Source: Ophiodon elongatus
Taxonomy: Eukaryota > Chordata > Actinopteri > Perciformes > Hexagrammidae
Direction: 5' to 3'
Assembly: GCA_016806645.1 (NCBI GenBank)
Contig: JACSYO010001581.1
Span: 636,001-700,000, forward strand
Length of the DNA stretch: 64,000 nt
The first letter of the stretch is position 1. Each line of letters begins with the position of its first letter. This document shows, in pieces, positions 33,907 through 46,457 of this stretch. Made by a program: the position numbers and the translations under genes. The notes below the pieces were generated by a model. That model saw only the letters and a program-made list of their open reading frames with translations. It had not been told where the DNA came from and made no database searches.

Positions 33907-34930
33907 TCCTTGCCTCCTGGAGTCGTCTGGTCAATTAAAATCACATTGAGGATAAATGATTTGCAAATGATATACAAACAAGTGAGTGTCACGTCCTTGA
34001 GTGGATGTCAAAGTTCAGAATTAAAACGTACAATTACGGGGTCAGAGAATGTTCACCAATTTGAATATGACATTTTATAAAATACATTATTCAAATATTT
34101 GTTTAAATATTTGTTATAATTTTTTCCTAATTGGAAATCTGAAGAAAATGCACCAATACGTACACAGCTGATAATATCCTTTTCATGCTTTTTGTTAAAT
34201 ATCAACATATGTTTTCATGTTTAGCGGAATTAAAACATTGTTTAAATCACGATCATTCACTTTCAGTGTGTAAGCAATTGCAAAAAGGTGTAACTATTAT
34301 TTGTTTATGGATTTGGTTTTCACCACAAGTGATGGAGTTTTCTGCTTGGGGTGCAGGTCCAATAATCACAATTTGCAAATGCGTGTTTTTTTTTATAAAA
34401 AATCTGTAACTAAAATAATGTTGCATTTTTGAAGCATTCCTTAGGAGGACGTGTCTGTGCTGTCAGACAATACAAACTAAGACTGAAACAATAAGCACAA
34501 ATGGATGTGGTGGAAAGGAGAATATACATTTGACAGCTGTTGGTATACTGTCAGTGCATCTATTATTTAAATTATTTATGTATTTGTGTGACATAACGGC
34601 ATCATTGTCTCAACAGCATCACCACTGTCACCATCAAGTAGTGATGTTACAGAATACAGACTACAGAATACAGACATTTTAAAGGACAAACAAAACAAAA
34701 ACAAACAAAAACATTTTTTATCCAGAAATGAGTCAGGTGGGTAGATGTAGAAATGTGATTTTTGCTACAAAATAAAATATTAAAGTATAATATATAGGTG
34801 TCTTTTGACATCTATTTTTGTTATTGCAGTAATAAAGTCAAACGTAAAAACATACTTCATTCTGCAATTTTTTCATGTGGCATTAAATTACTGATCTGAC
34901 ACAGAAGGCCTTTCACACTGGCGTACATGT
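33904..34930. other. non-coding stretch, nothing recognised
   Basis: AT-rich. An A-rich 'AAACAAAACAAAAAC' segment lies near 34690-34715. No gene. Confidence 0.5.
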
Positions 34931-34998
34931 TTGTGTATGTGTGTGTGTGCATGTGTGTGTGTGTGTATGTGCGCCTGTGCATGTGTGTGAGTGTGTGA
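34931..34998. repeat. imperfect (GT)n tract
   Basis: GT repeats broken by CA and TA, facing the CA tract at 35120-35171. Confidence 0.9.
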
Positions 34999-35119
34999 AT
35001 GAGACAGAGAACGAGAGGGAGAAAGAGCATCAGGCCTGGAGGAGACCCCCTTCTGGCTATCCTCTGAGGGGTTGATGATACTAAAGACACTGGAGAGCGC
35101 CCCGGCTGTGACCCACCCA

Positions 35120-35171
35120 CCCACACACACACTCACACACAAACACACACACACACACACGCACACACACA
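35120..35171. repeat. imperfect (CA)n tract
   Basis: CA repeats with CACTC and ACAAAC interruptions. Confidence 0.92.
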
Positions 35172-35210
35172 GCAACCCTCCAACCGTTCTGTTCTCTTTA
35201 CAACTTTACA

Positions 35211-35320
35211 AAATAGGCTTTTAATTTAGCTGGGCGGCCGGGGCGTGTGGGGCCCGCCAGCATCAATCATCATGAGGAGGCTGAGGAGGCCGGGCTGTCC
35301 CCTGGGCCCTCTCAGTGACG
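35211..35320. promoter_or_regulatory. candidate conserved non-coding block (weak)
   Basis: GC-rich, repeat-free block beginning with CTTTTAATTTAGC and containing CATCAATCATCATGAGG, between two CA tracts. The motif content suggests a regulatory block, but no comparison is available. Confidence 0.2.
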
Positions 35321-35338
35321 AGGATGTCCACGCGCACG

Positions 35339-35339
<1 letters not shown>

Positions 35340-35414
<75 letters not shown>
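35340..35414. repeat. (CA)n microsatellite, about 37 units
   Basis: Pure CA from 35340 to 35414. Confidence 0.98.
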
Positions 35415-35417
<3 letters not shown>

Positions 35418-36339
35418 CTTACTTCTGCTCTTTTATACATACACTCGTTCGCAAGACCTCAGGACCTTATCATTGTCTCACAGACACACACACACACACA
35501 TGCTCGTGCGTGTGTGTACACACACACACCCTCCATCCGCTCCAGGCTGTAGATGATGAGACCAGACTGAACACAGATGGGAAATGGAGGGAAACTGTGT
35601 AAATGAAGCCTCTTGCTAGCTCCGTCTTTATTTATTCATAATATTTAATCATAAACATAACCAGACTTAACCACATGACAAACATGTGTGTTCATTATGT
35701 CTGCAACCTAACCAAAGTCTACTTTCTACATAATTTTTTATTTTCTTTTTCTTTCTCTTTTTGGAATCCTTTGTACAATCATGTTCTCCTCTAAGCCAAT
35801 TTGTATTTGCATTGCAAACATTCATTTCCATTTTGGGTTCATGTGCTTACCTTCTTTATTAATTGGATTTGGATCATTTCCAAATGTTCAGAGTGTACCC
35901 AGCAATAATTATATTCCCAAAGAGATTTGTATGAATTTTGTCACAGACTTTGACGGCTTGTCGGCACATCGTCTGATATTCTGTTGCATGTGAAAAAGGC
36001 CTCACACAGCAAAATGTCAGCGGGACGTCATGTCTGAGAGAGAGAGAGCACATTACTGCTTCAAGGCGGAGAGACAGGTCAAGCTTTATACTTCTACAAT
36101 CAATATATTGTACTTTCTATTTTTAATTATATATTTGAGAGCTAAAAAAGTTACCTTGCAGATTGAGGGGACATTTCAAATATTTAAAGTTCCCCTTGAG
36201 ACACATTTTAAAGTATGTAACAATAAACTGTTGTGATTAATATTTTGTTGTATCACCGTTTTCCAGCATGAAACGTTTAAAGAAAAATGTGACAAGGGGC
36301 TGGATGCACATCTACGCCTTTCTAATTAAGAAATTCTGT
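35415..36339. other. non-coding stretch, nothing recognised
   Basis: A short CA patch lies at 35482-35530; the rest is AT-rich with no gene. Confidence 0.5.
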
Positions 36340-36660
36340 ATCTGGCCTCGCCCCACCCACCACCACGAGGTTGACCGGTGAAACAGAAGAGCACATCAAG
36401 ATGGCGGCGCGGAGCTCCGGATCAGAAGCAACAGTTTCAGCATCTGGTTTACTTTCTCCATCGGAGGAAAGATTGGAGAGATTCAGCCATAAATGTTTGA
36501 CTCAGAGGAGTCTGTTGTGAACAGACGAATAGAGCGAGTTTAGTTAGCGTCTTTAAGTTTTCATGATGTACGTTAGCTTGTACCTGGTTGTGGCTGACGC
36601 AACGTCAGTGGTTGTGGAACACACAAGAATATCTAGTGGAAAGCCTATAATGCAGTAAGG
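36340..36660 (+). other. CpG-bearing block with AAGATGGCGGC motif and 39-codon open frame; orphan promoter or transposon piece
   Basis: A YY1-like AAGATGGCGGC lies at 36399-36409, in sequence richer in CG than its surroundings. Its ATG (36401) opens a 39-codon frame (MAARSSGSEATVSASGLLSP and on) that ends at TGA 36518-36520. It looks like the 5' exon and promoter of a housekeeping-type gene. I also have an uncertain impression of having seen near-identical sequence repeated in other fish, which would make it part of a non-autonomous transposon. No downstream coding exon was found in this window. Confidence 0.35.
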
Positions 36661-37650
36661 CTCTCTTTTGTATTGCTATCAGATATAGATCAGCTTCTCT
36701 CATTTAATGTTGTCCCTGCTGAGTCACCATGATTTACTTTTCCCTCCTCTTATGTGTCTATTTTGGGGGAAGTAACCTCTTTAAATGTGCATGTGGCACC
36801 TATTTCTGTTAACAATACATGAATTAATTTTAATTCATTCATAAACCCCTGGACTTTAATAGCTCCTAAATGTTTCTGCAAAATGTCTGCTCATATTCAA
36901 AACTTTCTGCACATTCAAAACCTTTCCCACATATCCCTGAGAAGTGGTAATATTTTAAAGGAAAAAGTAATATTACGAGAATATATGGAATCGTCCTGCA
37001 TTGAAAAATAAATGTACTGTCCTTTACTGAATCAATGTGAGATAACTTTGTGTACAGACCTGTTAGTACTAGGTTGAGGTATTACTCGCTGAGCCTTGGT
37101 GCACACCTGAGAGCTCTGGTGAATGTACAGTACCTCTCACACGTTAGCAAGAAACGGCAAAGCCAATCCTATTAGTGATACTGGGTTAGGGAGGCGGCAC
37201 TCGTACTGGAAAACAAAACTGCTCAACGTCTGTGTACCAAACACATTGACTAGACACTGACGGACAAAAGTGGTTGTGTTTGAACTTTTTGATCAAAATG
37301 ATTTAAAGGGACAACTCCTGCATCCTCAGGGGAAAAGACCAGGACAGAGGTAAACGTCCAGCTCTCGGGCCCCTGTACCTGCTTCCTCTGTGTCAAACAA
37401 CTGATTATAAAATGCTTTCAAAAAAATTATAAATCACTGAATTGTCCATGAATATTCAAAAGATTTGATTTTCTACAACCCTCCCAACTTTGTTTGCATT
37501 TCATTAGCCATTTCAATAAGTTACAACCATTCACATCTCTCACTGCAACTGCCCTGTAACTTTTTTTAACTTTGTAACTTAATAGCCAATAAGATTGAAA
37601 CATTTTGAATCTAGAGGACCAGAACATATGTTAAAACACTCAAATGTGGA
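36661..37650. other. non-coding stretch, nothing recognised
   Basis: AT-rich unique sequence, no gene. Confidence 0.5.
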
Positions 37651-38047
37651 TTAAAGCTAGGAATAGTAATCCTTCATATTTTTTTTATACATTTGTTGAA
37701 ATTCTCTCCACATCCTGACTGTAATCATTTCATTTGGCCCTAACAAAATGATTGGAGGGACTACCTGTGCGCACTCTGCCTGAGCACTTATTGCACTTCA
37801 CAGGAGTCTTCCACAAGCTGCTAGCTTGACAGCAGTGAGTACTAACAGCAGCCATGTTTGTTGTTTACGTTCATAATGATCATTTTGGGGGAGTGGCTTA
37901 AGTTGCTGACTTGGTGACTTTCTCTCTAGATTTTGGGACTTTCATTGGAAAAGTGTTAACAACACTAGACTGGGTTGGATACTTTTTTTTTTTTTTAAAT
38001 CTAGTGTACTCTTGCTGGTTTCTCAACATTACCAACCCTAGCTTTAA
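37651..38047. mobile_element. MITE with TTAA target sites (piggyBac-like)
   Basis: About 397 bp. The left end TTAAAGCTAGGAATAGTAAT and the right end (reverse complement) TTAAAGCTAGGGTTGGTAAT match at 17 of 20 positions by eye. Both ends begin with TTAA (37651-37654 and 38044-38047), the target site duplicated by piggyBac-type transposases. The interior has no coding capacity. The TTAAAGCTAGGG end is, from memory, common in teleost genomes. Confidence 0.82.
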
Positions 38048-38185
38048 ATAAACAATCTCTTGATGTCTGCCCAAAATTCTGTTCTACATCACCACAAACA
38101 TCTGAGTGGTGTCAGTGACTGTGGTTGTGTGGGAGATGAATTTGACTAAGTTAGACCATCTGCAACAATCCTCAATATTCCACAT

Positions 38186-38206
38186 TTCTCTCTCTCTCTC
38201 TCTCCC

Positions 38207-38244
<38 letters not shown>

Positions 38245-38248
38245 CCTT

Positions 38249-38282
<34 letters not shown>

Positions 38283-38374
38283 CCTCTCTCTCTCTCTCTC
38301 TCTCTCCCTCCCTCTCTCTCTCTTCCTCCCTCCCCCTCTCTCTCTCTCCACCTCTCTGTCTCTCTCTACCTCTG
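38186..38374. repeat. (CT)n tract, about 190 bp, imperfect
   Basis: Nearly pure pyrimidine on the plus strand with TTACCCTTCCC, CACC and CCTCCC interruptions. Polypyrimidine mirror sequence of this length can form triplex (H-) DNA. Confidence 0.96.
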
Positions 38375-40432
38375 TCTTGCCGGTCATGTCTAATCAGATA
38401 AACTGAGCCGAGAGGTGCGATAAGGAAGGGGCTCCCTGGGGTGCTATGTTGCTCCCTCCTTCCCTCTCCTTCCCACACCCCCCTTCCCACCACCACCACC
38501 GCCGCCCGCACACCCTCCACCCCCCAGCTCTATCTTTGCTGCCGGTGGCGATGGTGGTTTTAGTATGCATAGAGCTGAGCTATCTGCTCCACTGCACCTT
38601 GACTCCCCCCAACACACACACAAAACCACATTCACACAACTCACCACCACAATATTCACCCATGTGGACTCATCGCTTCTTTACGCGGTGCACCACCACA
38701 CATACGTTTCAGAGTCAAAACCACACACACAATAGGTGTACCTCAGGAACCTTGTATTCTCAGTCAGAGGCTGTGATCTGTTGCTCAAAGGGATCTGAAA
38801 TGAAATGGCAGTAATGAGGCAGAGGCTCTTTCACATGTCAGAAGGCTGTACTGTTGATGTGTAAAACAAATGAAGACAGCTTTCTAACAATTTGTGTTTT
38901 AAATGTCTCTCATCTGTCTGTCTCGTACTTCTGGAAGTGATCTTTCTAATGGCAGTATTAGGATGTGATAGTACACAATGTAAAAGCATTGTTGTGGTAA
39001 AAAGAGATCATTACTATGTGTTTTTGTGAGAGAGCACTAAAACTGTGTACTCTTTAAAATAAGTTAACACAGCAAGAGTTGGAACATTTTTCCCCTTTTG
39101 AACAACTGGATGCACCTACTGTGGCAAATTAATGCCATGTAATATATTCTTAAAATGTAGCTAAAATGAAATTCTTAATTTATATGACAATGGGCTTATT
39201 CTTGTATTTTTGGCCATCATCTTTATCATCTAGAAACAATTTCAGGCAAAATATTTGTCCTGGTCCCGTTGCATCTTAGTGCTGCCTCTGAAATGGTTGG
39301 CCACTAGACATGGTTGGTTACTAGAAAGACCAGAGATCTGGGTAAGACTCTCAAGCACAGTTTTAAAATGGTAAAATCCATACGTCGTGTTTTGTGTAAT
39401 GTTGTTTTGTTTTGTGAAATGCTGTGTTTTGTGAAATTTGAGTTGTGTAAATGTTGTTGTTTTTGTGGTGTTTTTACCCTCAAGGCCACCATTGGCTTAT
39501 TCTATACATGATTCAGTGTAGAATACAACTGTTGGATACATTGTAATGGTAAAATGGTCCATCTGTGAGTTCATTTAAACATTACAACATTACACTCACC
39601 ATGTAACAACAACCTGCCAGGTGAACCACAACACAGCAGCAGGACTGCGCCCCTGGTGATTTAGGAAGCAATTGACCCTTTGCTAAGCCCCGCAGCCTAC
39701 TGCTCAAGCTGTTAGAGCTACCGTTGGAGCCCACACTGTCACTAACTGCACTTCTTCCATAAAAATAAACAAATTGTTGGAAAAAACGAAAAGGCGATTT
39801 CAGAGAGCAGCAGATAGAAGACTGCAATATGGTTATAAACGGTTTCAGCAGCAAAAACAGGTTATTTAATCAAATATAGAAGCTAAAGCCTACAGATCAG
39901 AGTGTAAAAAATAACATTAACAACATCTGGCCATGCAGATAAAAGACAATGACATTAGGCCACACTTAGCAAAGGGTCAGTTGGGAAGTATTTCTCTGTG
40001 TTTTCCATATTCATACATACAACTGCCGAGCACCACATCAGAGGATTGTTATATTCACTAGTGTATAGCATATTTGTATGAGGTCAAATCTTCTTTCATG
40101 GTCCTCATCTCACGTGCAACAAGCAGCCACTGTCTAAAATGTAGATTCTGTCTGATTATATTTAGAAGATTGAATAAAGATTGAATTATCTTTACTCTAA
40201 ATGCTTTCCCAAAACTTTCCCAAAATGCACATACAGTATGACTGACCATGTAATGTGGACATGCCTTAACCTACATAACTGTTTATAATACAAATTATTT
40301 AGCTGGGCTAAAAGTGCATTCACACATTAAAGAACACGTTGACAAGGGCAGTCAACATGTCATGTTTATTTTGTGGATGAAATGGGTCCAGCCCAAACTT
40401 TGTCACAGCAAAGTAAATTGGAAATGTCAGTT

Positions 40433-40436
<4 letters not shown>
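38375..40436. other. non-coding stretch, nothing firm
   Basis: 38390-38425 carries two GATA-type words (CAGATAAACTG, GCGATAAGG). The rest is AT-rich with no gene. 39375-39475 is GTTTTGTG-rich. Confidence 0.45.

Positions 40437-40479
<43 letters not shown>
40437..40479. repeat. (GT)n microsatellite
   Basis: About 20 GT units. Confidence 0.97.
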
Positions 40480-40481
<2 letters not shown>

Positions 40482-43400
40482 GGGGAGGGAAGCAGGTGCC
40501 TGGGCTGCTAGTGGCTGGTGATAAGACAAAGGCAGGTTGTTTGCTGTCTCTTTCTGTGCTGCGTGACCATTAAGGGTAACCTGCTATCTGATGGAGGCCA
40601 GCCTGGACACAACCTTTCTGACTGGCCAACTGGACACACTCAGGGTGTGTGTGTGTGTGTGCGTGTCGGTCTGTCTGTCTGCCTCCTAGCTGCCTTTAGA
40701 CATGCTCAGCCAGTGGAGTAGAGCTTCAGCTCTCCTCCCATAGAATGGCTTTGTTGTGTTCCTGGTGAGTGTGTTTGTGTGTTGTTTGGGCATCGGCTGG
40801 GCAAGTGGCTGTTCCCGTGTCTGCTTAACGTGCTGTGTGTCTGTGTTCAGTCCTCAAATAATATGAACCAACACAGAACATCAGCACTCCAGCAGATATT
40901 CAGTCATGCCCACATTTGGTTATTTATATGGACTTGAAATGTGTCTTTACACTCTTTTATGTTTTCATCATTGCATGCCATTTAGAAGGCAACTTACTTT
41001 CCATCACAATTGTTTTTTTATTATGGCTTGCAATGCTACCAAGTCTTTAAACATGGTTGCCAGTATTCTGTGTTGTTGCACTGGCCTTTCTGTTTTTCTT
41101 TCCTGGTGTATTACGTTCAACCTCACGCACGCAGTCGTAGACAGTGAATATGTCACAGTGGTTACTTCATTTTTTTTAATTAATATATATCTGTTACTTT
41201 TTTTGTCTCTCTTTCAAACTCTCAAACCAGAGTTATTGATTTTTGGATACAGTGGAAAGGCTAACAAAGATGTTTTTATTTTGTTTCTGTTGAGTTGAAG
41301 TGTGTTGCGCTGATTAGTGAGTTGAAATTCATGTTGTCTGACTGATGTCTGGTGGCTTTTAGGAGAGCATAAAAGAGTTTTGTATGTTAATGAATGATAA
41401 TAATTGTCCAAACCCCTGTTGGTTTTATTGATCGATTTATTCACTTCAACGTTTGTCACACAGCTTCGCACCGGAAAAAGGGACGGAAATTACCGTGTCC
41501 ACCTGGATGCCATGTTTCCATCACTACTGATTGGAGCTGGAGCCGAAAGATACCTGTGACTACCGAAGAGTCATTTTTCTCGGGGATGAATGCTGAATGT
41601 AAACGTTCCCACTGAAGACAAAAGCCAGATGTTAGTGGGCGTTAGTGTTTTGTTGTGCTTTTTCCAGTGGGAAAGTGGCTTTAGATTACCCATTATCCTG
41701 GGACCCTGAAGGTGAACACAAAAATAAACTGAAAAGGATACTTTATTAAAGATGTATATATTTACATAATGAGCATGTCAGTAATACATGAGTTACTCTT
41801 AACCCCTAGCAAATGATTGAGACAATATTCAGTGCCCAGTCAAACCAGAATGCATGGACATCTTCCAGATACTGCTGGAAAACAAAGTGTGTTGTCATCA
41901 ACAGATGATCAATACATTTGAGGAGATCTGCTGTCTGTCATGTCAAAAAGACAGCCAACAATTTATACTTCATTCATTGTGCTCCAGCAAGGCTCAGCGG
42001 CCATTTACTTGAGAAAGAGGCCATCTTCAGCAGGCTGTACAATACATGACTGACAAGAACCTTTCCGACACCTGACAGGGTGAAAACACCAGCTTTCAGA
42101 CGAGGGCAACGCTTGTCACAAGTCCTCTAAAAAGCAGTGCCTGAATAAAGTTGTGTTGAGAAATATCAATCATTTGTCATTTTTAATATACGATGCTCAG
42201 TTCAAAGTTTCAAGACGTGGCTGGTCACATCAGCCTACTATCTCCCACTGTTTGATTGGTTCTCATTGACTGTATATGCAAATCTGATGGTGGTAACAAA
42301 GCCAGTGACATGTTTTAGGTTGTTGGGCTGGTGAGATGGGGCGTTTACTGTGCACCTGTAATGAACATATTAAAAATGAATATTAAAGCTGAGGGCACAC
42401 TAGTCTACATCTAACTAGATCAAAAGAGACTGGATCTCAGTAATTTAAAGTAGCACACACCTCCGTGTGCACCATTTCAAACATCACTTGAACTGGAGCT
42501 GAGCCTACGGCGATGTCATGGCATATACAGTTCCTGCAGATGGCAGAATCCAGGCATCAGCTGACCAGAACTAAATTCTAAACCAAACACACACACAGAG
42601 AGACACACACACACACACACACACGCACACAGCAGAGAGCTCGGCCATTGGCAGTAGCTTTTTGTAGCCTGAGCGACTGCTGCTGCTACTGGCTGTGCCC
42701 AATGCAAAGCTGCTTAACAGGACTCATCTGGGATCAGTGACAGATGGACAACCTGTCCTGGGGACCTGGGCACCCCCGGAGCTCCGGGAGACAGGTAAAC
42801 CCAGTCAGAGCACCTTGGAGCCCCTAGGACGCTTATAGTGTGTAATCACAAGATTTAACAGTTGAGGTGCATTCGCACAAATACTAAACATTACCACAAA
42901 CACACATCTCCAATCAAATGTTGTCTGGCTACACTATTCACAAATGAGTCTGGTTCTTTAAGTTGGGGCCAGGAACCTTCAGGTGGCCTTGACGGGACTT
43001 TGTCTACATGTGGTTGTGTTTGAGGGGGTTAGTGGGTTATCTTTTGACCGTAAGGTTGGCGGTCCCGGCAACTACTGTCTACATGTTGCTGCAGCAGCCC
43101 AGTGCTCCCAAAGTACCTGAATGTATATGACGATATTATAACATATAAGTTTTGCAAGAGAATTTGGTTTCATTTTACAATAATTCACTTGAGTGAAAGG
43201 AAGTACATGAAAAAGTAAGCTTCATAGTTTCTTGGTAATCACTTTTATGACTTCTTCCATATTGAGGACAGTACCATTTCATGATGAAATAGAGACTCTT
43301 TGTAACACCATGTCTACTCAGGAGGTGTGGGCAGCATGCTGGCATGTCAGTGCCAACATGTTCATCCTTCCTTTGTGTCTACACAGGACGCGTTCAGGCA

Positions 43401-44339
43401 CAGTATTGAGTGTAAGTCACTTGCATTTTTTGCAGTAGAAAACAATCTTTATAGTAATGGGCATACAATGAAATCAAAATAGTGTCGACTATTCAGCAAG
43501 ACAGCTGGATTGTTTATAATAGAGACATATCTTTTTCATCAAATGTTCGTGAGACGGATAACTGTGACGCCTCCTGTGTAGAAGTGCTGTAAATTAAGGC
43601 CTTATAATCATTTTATTGTGTCAAAAGTAATCCAGGTAATTGTTGATTGTACATCCAATATATTCCAACTAAAACTTAGCGTAGAGCAGCAACTGGCCGA
43701 TTCTATGGAAACATTCTTATACTAAATTAATATTTGCCAAAGGTAATGGAAACTCTGGTGGCAAAAATCAATCCCCAATAACAAAAAAAAAACATTTACA
43801 TTTCTCAAAAAAAAAAAAAGCTTTTACGTTGACTCCTGAAAGAAACAAACACTCAAATTGAATTTACGTCAGAGCATTTTGAGTGCCCACAGAGTTAGGC
43901 CTTATATTTACATTATTTTACTGTTTCTCGCTAATTGACAGTTCACTTATTAACTTGTTCTAGAACTTTCAATTTCAACTGCTGTTTTGAACATGCTAGT
44001 AATTACGAAATGGATAATGGTAGTGCTGTGGGAATAACTAAGGTAATTAAGGAGTGATTTCAGACAGTCATGACGTATAGCCAGTATCTCCAAGTGATAA
44101 AACTAAACCAAACATTTTATATTATCGACAGACTTGCAGCATTGCTGTATTATCTTTATTTGCAGTGTTTTTTTTATGGTGTATATGTTTTATCAAATTC
44201 TCAAATATGTTTGTGCCTTTTATTTATTTGCAGTATTATTTTGACTAAATGTAAGGTATTGTCAAAGAAGATGTTTTTTTTTTATTTTTATTGCCTTCTT
44301 GTGTTTTCACAGGTTTTTGTGTCCAAGTGACCAATTCTT
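40480..44339. other. non-coding stretch
   Basis: No gene in 3.9 kb. It holds short GT (40645-40663) and CA (42588-42626) patches, a suspected repeat at 41465-41690 (listed) and A runs near 43775-43820. The 130-codon open frame at 40906-41298 translates to hydrophobic AT-driven sequence with no family features. Confidence 0.45.
41465..41690. repeat. suspected MITE-type fragment
   Basis: It contains a near-terminal inverted pair TTCCCACTG (about 41607-41615) and CAGTGGGAA (about 41667-41675) around 'AAAGCCAGATGTTAGTGGGCGTTAGTG' (in pieces), which recalls a dispersed fish repeat. Ends and target duplication were not identified. Confidence 0.35.
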
Positions 44340-44539
44340 TTAATCGGTCCGGTATTGAGAGAGAGCGCTACGCATGTGAGCAGTTGTGAAGTTTTCTTTC
44401 GTGCCCTTTTTCCCTGTACGGGCCTCTCCTACATACACACATACATACATACACATATAAGCGCTGTGTGACCATAGTTCTTCTCCAAAATGTTCGTCCG
44501 CGTCAAGCAGTCAACGAGTTAAGAAGAAAAGAAGATGCA

Positions 44540-44751
44540 GACATCCAGCCATGTCCGTCTGTTTACCTGCAACCAGGTTGGCTATACCCCCCCTTTGGGC
44601 CTTCGTCCCAGCTGCGAGAGCTGCCTTGGCGCTGTACACGCCGGGCTAGCTCTTATACCGCAGGCGGCTTCCCAGTTCTGTGAGTGGACGCCGTCACGGC
44701 AGTTTGTGTTGAGGCTGACGTGGCATTGGGCAGACTGTCAGGATACCTGAA
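44540..44751 (+). pseudogene. DIRS gag-like remnant
   Basis: The frame reads RPSCESCLGAVHAGLAL then QFCEW, matching the 'C..CLG..HA..AL...C..C' signature of fish DIRS ORF1 proteins, and stops at 44749-44751. Only the N-terminal motif region is clear, without the rest of the protein. Confidence 0.6.
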
Positions 44752-45279
44752 CGGCTGAAGAAGTGGACATCGTCAACTGCTGTTTCCCAAGTCTGCTGGC
44801 TCTGCTCCCTCCTAATGCTCCCACTTAACATGTTTCAATCTCCTGCACACAGAGACACTCTCCCCACACATGTCATAGACAACAAATTCACGTTCAAATC
44901 GTGCATTACTGAATTATCAACCACCTCCCATCCTAGTACCCACTCAGTTTTTGAACACACAATGTGACACGCTGATGCTGTCATATGCTTTCAGCACCAC
45001 GGCCAGCACCGGCCCTTTCGAGGCAGCATTCCCATGGGCTGTAGGGAGCGAACACTCGCTGGCTGCGATCAATATCAATAGGCCAGCACACCGGCTGTCT
45101 TTCGGCTATTCTCAGGTTCGGTGTTCTCCAAGTGTATGGAAACAGCATTTTAGCCATTTTGCAGGAGAAAGCTGCATTCCACACGGGGCTTCCAACACTG
45201 GGTTTTACCAAAATCTGGCAGGTCACAAGAGAATGCCCAGTGCCCACTGTGGTTCACATGACCACCCTCCTTTAGGAGT

Positions 45280-45560
45280 GGAGGCTTTTTCTCACCAACC
45301 CCAGGCCAGAGCTCTTCTGTACGCGTTTCTACCGATTCCTCTTATTCCTCAACTCTAAGCGCGCATCCTCGTGCTACTAGAACGCACGGTCGCATCATGA
45401 TTTCCAACCATGGTGCAACTACTCACAGGCAAACCGTGGTAGCTTCCATGGCGCAAAGACACACTTTTTAAACGGGTCCTCCACCTCCCGGAGCTAGGCC
45501 GGTGTCTGTAGGCCTGCGAGGCCTGAACGGCAGTGCTTGGAATAATTAGGGCTGTCCCCT
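45280..45560 (+). pseudogene. DIRS RNase H-end remnant
   Basis: The frame reads LLYAFLPIPLIPQL, stop, ARILVLLERTVAS, stop, FPTMVQLLTGKPW, stop, LPWRKDTLF. This corresponds to the 'ALYAFPPIPLIP', 'LLTGKPWQLP.R.D.L' C-terminal block of DIRS RT/RNase H polyproteins. At least three in-frame stops show decay. Confidence 0.7.
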
Positions 45561-46457
45561 GCAGAGGTGAGCACAATGAAAGGCGCTAGAGCCCCTTCTA
45601 CTACAGCGTGTGACGTGAGTAGATGGTCTGCTTCTCAGCGCCGGTGTGTGGAGAGATGCTTAGATCCCATATCATGTCCCATGTTTCTCGTGTTAACCTG
45701 CCCTGCCCTGAAGGCTATGGAGGACAATAGTTTTTTTTGTGCATCCCTTAGTGAAGTGCTTGTTGAATGGAGTCAGACGACAGAAACCGCGTGAGCTCTC
45801 TGGTACCACAGTGGAATTTACAGCTGTTTTTGCACGCGCTTGGGGGGTCGACCGTTTGAGCCAATAACCTGAATCTCTCCTAAGATGCTATTTCTTAAGA
45901 CAGCGCTTCTCTTGGCCCTGACTTCGGTGAGAGTGAGAGACCTATGCCTGCTGTCTCATGTTCCTGCCTTTCCATTGCGAGCTACCTTACAGCCAAATCC
46001 CTTATTTACACCTAAAGTCTTAACAAACTACTTTTGGTCAAGAATCATTAGCCTGAGTTTTTCTTTTCCCTCCACCCCACCAGAATGAGGCTAAAGAAGC
46101 ATCTCACCAACTCTGCCCAGTGAGCACTTCTCAGAATGTCACACACGTGTTAAACACAAGGAAGACACAACAGCTGTTCGGTCATTAAAGAGGGCACTCT
46201 CGAGGCGTGGCTCTGTCACAACAGCGTCTCTCCCACTGGCTGTGTGACGCAATCACACCGGCCTACAGTGCAGCAGGAGAGGAGACTCCACAGGGCATCC
46301 GAGCGCACTCCACGAGAGCTTCATCCTCATGGCAGTGGCAGACATCTGCACAGCGGCATCCTGGGCTTCACTGTGCCCTTTCATCTGTTTCTATCTGCTA
46401 GATGTATCGGAATCCTCTCTATCTCATTCAGTATTAAAAGTTTTCGGCGGTAAATGA
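45560..46457 (+). pseudogene. DIRS tyrosine recombinase remnant
   Basis: The N-terminal core-binding region reads RAPSTTACDVSRWSASQRRC then VERCLDPISCP (45588-45670). The catalytic domain reads LFLKTALLLALTSVRVRDLC (45888-45947, the Arg I region, with the usual S-x-R-R changed to SVRV). It continues as LSQQRLSHWLCDAITPAYSA (46210-46269), RAHSTRA (the HxxR box, about 46291-46311) and, after a frameshift, VADICTAASWASLC and FICFYLLDVSESSLSHSV, which retains the catalytic Tyr codon (46392-46394). It ends at TGA 46455-46457. In intact elements this enzyme inserts the circular DNA copy; here frameshifts and stops disable it. Confidence 0.85.

Noticed and set aside
33438..33992. 184-codon minus-strand frame
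   Set aside because: Driven by CA/GT tracts at both ends; low-complexity translation.
40906..41298. 130-codon hydrophobic frame resembling a membrane protein
   Set aside because: Hydrophobicity follows from T-rich codons. No conserved motif, and no splice or promoter context.
43620..43660. miRNA-like word resembling miR-26 (AAGTAATCCAGG)
   Set aside because: Only a partial seed-region resemblance, and no hairpin partner was found nearby.
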